A stretch of DNA of 64,000 nt from DAOUKH01 sp964291475 (lineage in GTDB: Bacteria > Chloroflexota > Dehalococcoidia > SHYB01), in NCBI GenBank assembly GCA_964291475.2, contig OZ220076.1, positions 124,001 through 188,000 of the forward strand. The letters run 5' to 3'. The notes beneath the pieces were generated by a model, which was given only the letters and a program-made list of their open reading frames with translations, searched no databases and was not told where the DNA came from. Numbering within the stretch: position 1 is the first letter of the stretch; each line of letters opens with the position of its first letter. Of the stretch, positions 59,890-64,000 are shown piece after piece. A program made the translations under genes and the position numbers.

Positions 59890-61116
59890 CTAGACGATCA
59901 CCCCGCGCGCTTCCAGGTCGCGCATCTCTCTCGACCCGATGCCGAGCAGCTCGCCGTAGACGTATTCGTCGTCCTCGCCGGTCTTTGGCGGGCGGCGGTC
60001 GATGCGGCCCGGCGTCCGGCTGAACTTCCACGGGGCGCCCATCATCAGGAGCGGGTTGCCGACCACGTCTTCGGTCATTTCGAAGACGCCGCGTTCCTGG
60101 AGGTGGGGGTCGGCGAGGAGGTCGTCCGCCGCGTAGGACGCGGTGGCGGGGACGCCCGCCGCCTGCAACTCGGCCATGGCCTCCATCTTGTCGCGGGGCG
60201 CGGTCCAAGCCGCGATCTCGGCGTCGAGTGCTTCCTGGTGTGCGCGGCGCGCCGCCTCCGTGGCGAAACGGGAGTCGGCGAGCCACTCCGGGCGGTCGAG
60301 GGCGGCGCAGAGGGCGCGCCATTCCTCGTCCGTGCCCACCGCTATGGAGAGCCATTGGTCGTGGCCCGTGCATGGGTAGACGCCGTGGGGCGCCATGTGG
60401 GGGTCGCGGTTCCCCATGCGGGGCTGGTCGCGCTTGTTGACCAGGGCGTCGAGGACGGCCTCGCCGATGAAGCTGGTCATGACCTCGCGGCTGGCGGCGT
60501 CGATGTGAGAACCCTCTCCCGACTGGCGGGCATGCCAGACGGCGGTGAGCAGCGAGAAGGAGGCCGCCGTCCCGGAGATCAGGTCGACGGGCAGCCGTAG
60601 CTCGACGGGGGGGCCGTCCTCGTAGCCGGTGAGGTAGCCGGGGCCACCGAGGGCGGAGAAGGCCTGGGCCAGTCCCTTGCCGTGGCGCTCCGGTCCGGTC
60701 GCGCCGTGGGCCGACGCCGAGAGCAGCACCAGGGCCGGATTCGTCGCGCGCATCTCGTCGTAGGAGAAGCCGAGCCGCTCGAAGACGCCGGCCTGGAAGT
60801 TCTCGGCGACGGCGTCGGAGAGGGCGATGATCCGCTTGGCCAACGCCACGCCTTCGGGGTGCTTGAGGTTGAGCCGGACGCCCTTCTTGTTGACGTAGAG
60901 CTCGTCGAGCGAGAACCAGCGCGTCCCCTTCTCGGCTTTCTCAGAATCGCCCGACGGCCGCACTCCGCGGAAGATGGTGGGGTGCGCCGCCGTCTCGGGC
61001 TTGATGACCTCGGCGCCCATGATCGAGCAGAGGAAGGTGCAGTAGGGGCCGACGCCGGCCCAGGTGAAGTCGACGATGCGGACGCCGCTCAGCGGCTGAG
61101 GGTCGAGGCCGCCCAT
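59890..61116 (-). CDS. CaiB/BaiF family CoA-transferase
   Basis: A 408-residue class III CoA-transferase moving CoA between carboxylic acids. N-terminal GVRIVDFTWAGVGPYCTFL, then NFQAGVFERLG, and the catalytic aspartate region LPVDLISGTAAS (Asp of the Frc Asp169 type). GSHIDAASREVM follows. Its stop abuts the MaoC gene on the other strand (0 nt). 2 nt gap to the next CaiB gene, so cotranscribed; pairs of such subunits can form heterodimers. Confidence 0.92.
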   Translation of the reverse strand: MGGLDPQPLSGVRIVDFTWAGVGPYCTFLCSIMGAEVIKPETAAHPTIFRGVRPSGDSEKAEKGTRWFSLDELYVNKKGVRLNLKHPEGVALAKRIIALSDAVAENFQAGVFERLGFSYDEMRATNPALVLLSASAHGATGPERHGKGLAQAFSALGGPGYLTGYEDGPPVELRLPVDLISGTAASFSLLTAVWHARQSGEGSHIDAASREVMTSFIGEAVLDALVNKRDQPRMGNRDPHMAPHGVYPCTGHDQWLSIAVGTDEEWRALCAALDRPEWLADSRFATEAARRAHQEALDAEIAAWTAPRDKMEAMAELQAAGVPATASYAADDLLADPHLQERGVFEMTEDVVGNPLLMMGAPWKFSRTPGRIDRRPPKTGEDDEYVYGELLGIGSREMRDLEARGVIV

Positions 61117-61118
61117 GA

Positions 61119-62342
61119 CTAGACCACCCCGCTCGCGCGGAGCCGCGCGATCTCGCCGCCGCCGTACCCCGCGACCTCGGCGAGCACCTCGTCGGTGTGC
61201 TCGCCGAGCCTGGGGGCGGCCCGGTCGACGGCGTAGGGGTGGCCCGATAGCTGGAACGGGAGTCCGGGGATCTTGGTCATGCCCTCGACGGGGGGTGGGG
61301 TGGGCGGGTCGACGAAGAAGCCGCGCGCCTGCTCGTGCTCGACCTCGGGGAGCTCCGAGGGGGCGTAGAAGATGCCGCAGGGGAAGCCGTGCTTCAGCCC
61401 CAGGTCGTAGATCTCCCGCTTGGTGCGGTCTTTGGCCCAGGCGAAGAGGTACTCGTTGACCTCGGCGCCGTGTTCGGAGCGCCCCTCCTCGGTGGCGAAC
61501 TTGGGGTCACGCGCCCACTCCGGGTCGCCGAGCATTCTCATGCAGGCATGCCAATGGTTCTCGGCGATGTGGAAGAGGACCTCGGCGTGGCCGTCCTTGC
61601 AGGGGACGCAGCCGCCGTAGGGGATGTCGCGGGTGGCCCGGGTCTCGACGAAGCCGCTCTGGGCCCACATGCCGATGGCGATGCGGGCGAGGGTGGCGTG
61701 GGCCTCCTGCTTCGACATGTCGATGTGCTGGCCGCGTCCCGAGGCGGCGCGTTCGAAGATGCCGATGATGGCCGCGGAGGCCGCGGTCACGCCGCAGTAG
61801 TACTCGCCGACGTAGGCGCCGGTCTTCACCGGCTCGCGGTCGGGGAACGTGCGCTGCGCGAGGCCCGGCGGCATGAGCCAGCCCTCGCCGCCGGCGTGGA
61901 TCGTGTTCAGGTTGTAGGCCTTCCAGTCGCGGTGCGGCCCGACCTGGCCGAACGGCGTGACCGAGAGCATGATCAGGCCGGGGTTGAGGCGCTCCAGGGC
62001 GTCGTAGCCGAGCCCCATCGCCTCCAGCGTTCCCGGCGGCGTGTCCTCGATCAGGAGGTCGCTCGCCTCTACGAGGCGGCGGAAAACCTCTTGTCCGGCC
62101 TCGTCCTCTAGGTTCAGCGTCATGCCCCGCTTGTTCACGTTCACGTAGTGGTGGACGAGGCTGAGCTCGGGGTCGGGGAGGTCGCCGGGGAAGGGGCCGC
62201 GGCGGCGGGCGACGTCGCCCTCGGGCGGCTCGATCTTGATCACGTCGGCACCGACGTCGGCGAGCAGCTTGCCGCAAAACGGCCCCGCCACCAGCGAGGT
62301 GTAGTCGAGGACTCGGAGTCCGTTCAGGAAGGGGATGCTCAT
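61119..62342 (-). CDS. CaiB/BaiF family CoA-transferase, second subunit
   Basis: 407 residues. LRVLDYTSLVAGPFCGKLLADVGADVIKIE (motif split: DYTSLVAGPFCGKLLADVG), NKRGMTLNLED, LLIEDTPPGTLEAMGL, RGQHIDMSKQEA. Where the partner has the catalytic VDLISG, this protein has VGEYYCG, so Asp appears replaced by Glu and the subunit may be catalytically different. First gene of the pair; ATG 62342. Confidence 0.9.
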   Translation of the reverse strand: MSIPFLNGLRVLDYTSLVAGPFCGKLLADVGADVIKIEPPEGDVARRRGPFPGDLPDPELSLVHHYVNVNKRGMTLNLEDEAGQEVFRRLVEASDLLIEDTPPGTLEAMGLGYDALERLNPGLIMLSVTPFGQVGPHRDWKAYNLNTIHAGGEGWLMPPGLAQRTFPDREPVKTGAYVGEYYCGVTAASAAIIGIFERAASGRGQHIDMSKQEAHATLARIAIGMWAQSGFVETRATRDIPYGGCVPCKDGHAEVLFHIAENHWHACMRMLGDPEWARDPKFATEEGRSEHGAEVNEYLFAWAKDRTKREIYDLGLKHGFPCGIFYAPSELPEVEHEQARGFFVDPPTPPPVEGMTKIPGLPFQLSGHPYAVDRAAPRLGEHTDEVLAEVAGYGGGEIARLRASGVV

Positions 62343-62477
62343 CGTCGGGCGGCGCGGCGGCGCCGTCCGAGCGATGATAGCACGCTCATTTGACCTGGGG
62401 CGGGGGCGTTGCTAGGCTGCGCGGACGACGGGGCGGCGTAGTCCGACCCGCGCACCAGACCCTAAAGGACTTCCTCC

Positions 62478-63692
62478 ATGCCGCTGATGAATGAGCCTCG
62501 GGCCAAGCAGAAGATTGAGGAGTACGGGCTGGACGCGCTCGTCGCGACGACGAAGCCCAACTTCCACTACATCGCGGGCTGGGACTCGGACTCCTGGCTC
62601 TGGGGCCTGGGGAACATGGCCATCTACCCCGCCGACGACGACCAGAAGCCGGTCCTCCTGATCCCCAACAACGAGCTTGGCCTCCACGGCCTCGACCCCG
62701 ATTGGAAGCCCGAGCTGCGCACCTTCGGCAAGGAGCTCTCCTTCGAGCTGCCCCCGGGCTACGAGCCGCATCCGGGTGAGCAGCGCTTCATCGACAACCA
62801 CGCCGAGGGCAGCCAGCACAACTGGATGGACCGCCTCGAAGCCCTCGGTGAGACGCTCGTGGAAAAGGGCTACCGGAACGCCAGGATCGGCGTCGACGAC
62901 CCGCGCATCGCCGAGTACCTGAAGGAGCAGGGCTACTCACAGGGCGAGATCGTCGACTCGCAGGCCATCTTCCGGGACATCCGCGTGGTCAAGACGCCGC
63001 AAGAGATCGAGATCATGCGCAAGGCGAACGAGATCAACCTCGCCGGCATGCTTGAAGTGAACCGGGCGGTGAAGGAAGGCGCGACCTGGAACGACGCGCT
63101 CATCGCCCACGACGTCTACCTCGCCAAGCACGACATCATGCGCACCGTCGGCGTGCGGATCAGCCGCGTCGGCAAGCTCGGCCTCTGCATGCTCCACCCC
63201 AAGGACTTCGAGGGCTACATGCCCAAGTCCGGCGACCTCGTGCGCTTCGACTTCGAAGGCATCTACGAGGGCTACTGGACGGACCTCGGACGGAGCTTCG
63301 TCATCGGCGAGCCGAACGACTACCAGCTTCGCATCTATAACGCGATACTCGAAGCACGCAACGAGGCCTTCCGCAACGCCAAGCCCGGCGTCTCCGCCAA
63401 CGAGCTCTGCTCGACGGCCCTGCAGAACATCGAGAAGTTCCGCGTGAAGACGGACACCGCCGGCCAGGGACGGCAGATGGCGTGGTCGCACGTCATCGGC
63501 CTCGAACTCTACGAGAAGTGGTGCTGGTACCCCCGCGGCGACTTCATCATGGAAGAGGGCATGGTCTTCAACTACGAGACGCCCTACGCGCAGATCGGCT
63601 TCGGCGGGATGCAGCTCGAGGACACGTTCCTCGTCACCAAGGATGGGGCGGTCGACCTCTCGCCGATGAACCGGGAGCTGGTGTCGATTTAG
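62478..63692 (+). CDS. M24-family (Xaa-Pro aminopeptidase-like) metallopeptidase
   Basis: 404 residues with a pita-bread fold. N-terminal creatinase-like domain to about residue 165, then catalytic domain. Metal ligands are visible: Asp in RFDFEGIYEGYWTDLGRS (two Asp), His in SHVIGLELYE, Glu in EEGMVFNYET and Glu in GMQLEDTF. Related enzymes cleave X-Pro dipeptides, creatine or other amidines. Located just after the CoA-transferase pair on the opposite strand, 135 nt from its start. ATG 62478 with AAGGAC-type SD. Confidence 0.9.
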   Translation: MPLMNEPRAKQKIEEYGLDALVATTKPNFHYIAGWDSDSWLWGLGNMAIYPADDDQKPVLLIPNNELGLHGLDPDWKPELRTFGKELSFELPPGYEPHPGEQRFIDNHAEGSQHNWMDRLEALGETLVEKGYRNARIGVDDPRIAEYLKEQGYSQGEIVDSQAIFRDIRVVKTPQEIEIMRKANEINLAGMLEVNRAVKEGATWNDALIAHDVYLAKHDIMRTVGVRISRVGKLGLCMLHPKDFEGYMPKSGDLVRFDFEGIYEGYWTDLGRSFVIGEPNDYQLRIYNAILEARNEAFRNAKPGVSANELCSTALQNIEKFRVKTDTAGQGRQMAWSHVIGLELYEKWCWYPRGDFIMEEGMVFNYETPYAQIGFGGMQLEDTFLVTKDGAVDLSPMNRELVSI

Positions 63693-64000
63693 GGGGCAGC
63701 GCCCTTCGTGCCTAGCGGCGCGCGTCCTCCCTTCAGTCCCTCCCAGAGGAGCAACAGGAGTCCGGCGCGGATCCGGGTCGCTTTCCCCTCGCTTTACCAC
63801 GTCGGGCAATCCTATCCGAGGCCGCTTCATTGCATCTCGGTAGAGAAGACTTCCCACCTAGGTTGTAGACCTCACGCCGACCGCTTTGGTCCTTGCCGAC
63901 CTTCATTGAGCCATCTCGATGGTCCAGGAACCATCGGCCGCTATTCCCAAGACGCACGGCCCCGGGATAAGGTCGAAGGTACTAACACCGACCCTCAAAA
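63693..64000. other. Region with no clear gene; short minus-strand fragment
   Basis: A minus-strand frame from GTG 63957 to 63733 (74 residues, RWFLDHRDGSMKVGKDQSG) looks protein-like but has no family I recognise and could be a fragment of a transposase or integrase truncated here. A stop lies in frame upstream at about 63981, so it does not continue from the right edge. The rest shows no clear feature. Confidence 0.3.

Noticed and set aside
59575..59890. MaoC gene as a further recoded or programmed-frameshift gene
   Set aside because: There is no stop-codon recoding at the break, no slippery heptamer and no stimulatory structure was evident; a plain indel is simpler.
63733..63957. Named transposase fragment
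   Set aside because: The 74-residue frame looks protein-like, but I could not match it to a family, so it is left unnamed.

Overview
The window is about 64 kb of high-GC bacterial DNA with densely packed genes. The gene content points to a Chloroflexota lineage, probably Dehalococcoidia/SAR202-like. It combines alternative complex III genes (actA, actB), many SDR, CaiB/BaiF, LLM and amidohydrolase enzymes, lipoproteins with Thr/Pro-rich linkers, and secreted FN3/Ig-repeat proteins. The taxonomy is inferred from gene content; no rRNA gene is present.

Layout. 1-1175 (minus): start of an alternative complex III operon (actB partial, pentaheme actA) and a small membrane protein. 1360-2909 (plus): selD, itself a selenoprotein with in-frame UGA, and a JAMM protease. 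3092-9463 (plus): an export system of two very long periplasmic adaptor lipoproteins plus a MacB-type ATPase and permease. 9529-20913: a cobalamin island. Its plus arm holds cbiB, threonine-phosphate decarboxylase, cobQ and a PduX-like kinase. Its minus arm holds btuC-btuF-btuD-cobO-cobT-cobS-cobC-cobU behind a B12 riboswitch and terminator. 21092-29416: a candidate sterol/isoprenoid-lipid modification cluster: an RND/MMPL transporter, a sterol C-24 methyltransferase, a GPP34-cytochrome P450 fusion, a Rieske oxygenase and a COG2907-type FAD oxidoreductase. 29537-33193: an M16 peptidase lipoprotein and a beta-carbonic anhydrase. 33428-39564: a promoter with a perfect dyad, then two tandemly duplicated secreted FN3/Ig-repeat proteins. 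39673-43255: an OsmC selenoprotein, a HAD phosphatase, tRNA-Ala, a small ABM-like protein, a UGSC selenoprotein and its partner. 43265-50359: SDRs, amidohydrolases, an LLM oxidoreductase, a triple-RidA protein and clustered intergenic hairpin repeats. 50498-56168: an oligopeptide-type ABC importer with two near-identical binding lipoproteins flanking two permeases and no ATPase. 56193-63692: a catabolic block of two SDRs, an alpha/beta hydrolase, a frameshifted MaoC protein, two CaiB/BaiF CoA-transferases and an M24 peptidase.

How it works together. Three genes (selD, osmC-like, UGSC) carry an in-frame UGA at the expected redox or catalytic position. Each UGA is followed 12-14 nt later by a perfect 5-6 bp hairpin with a three-base loop beginning in G. 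Ordinary genes in the window also end in TGA, so UGA is not simply reassigned. The most unusual region is 21-29.4 kb. A clear Erg6-type methyltransferase sits beside three oxidative enzymes and an RND lipid-type transporter, and the P450 is fused to a GOLPH3-like domain. No squalene epoxidase or cyclase is visible, so the substrate (own, host-derived or scavenged sterol, or another isoprenoid lipid) is unknown.
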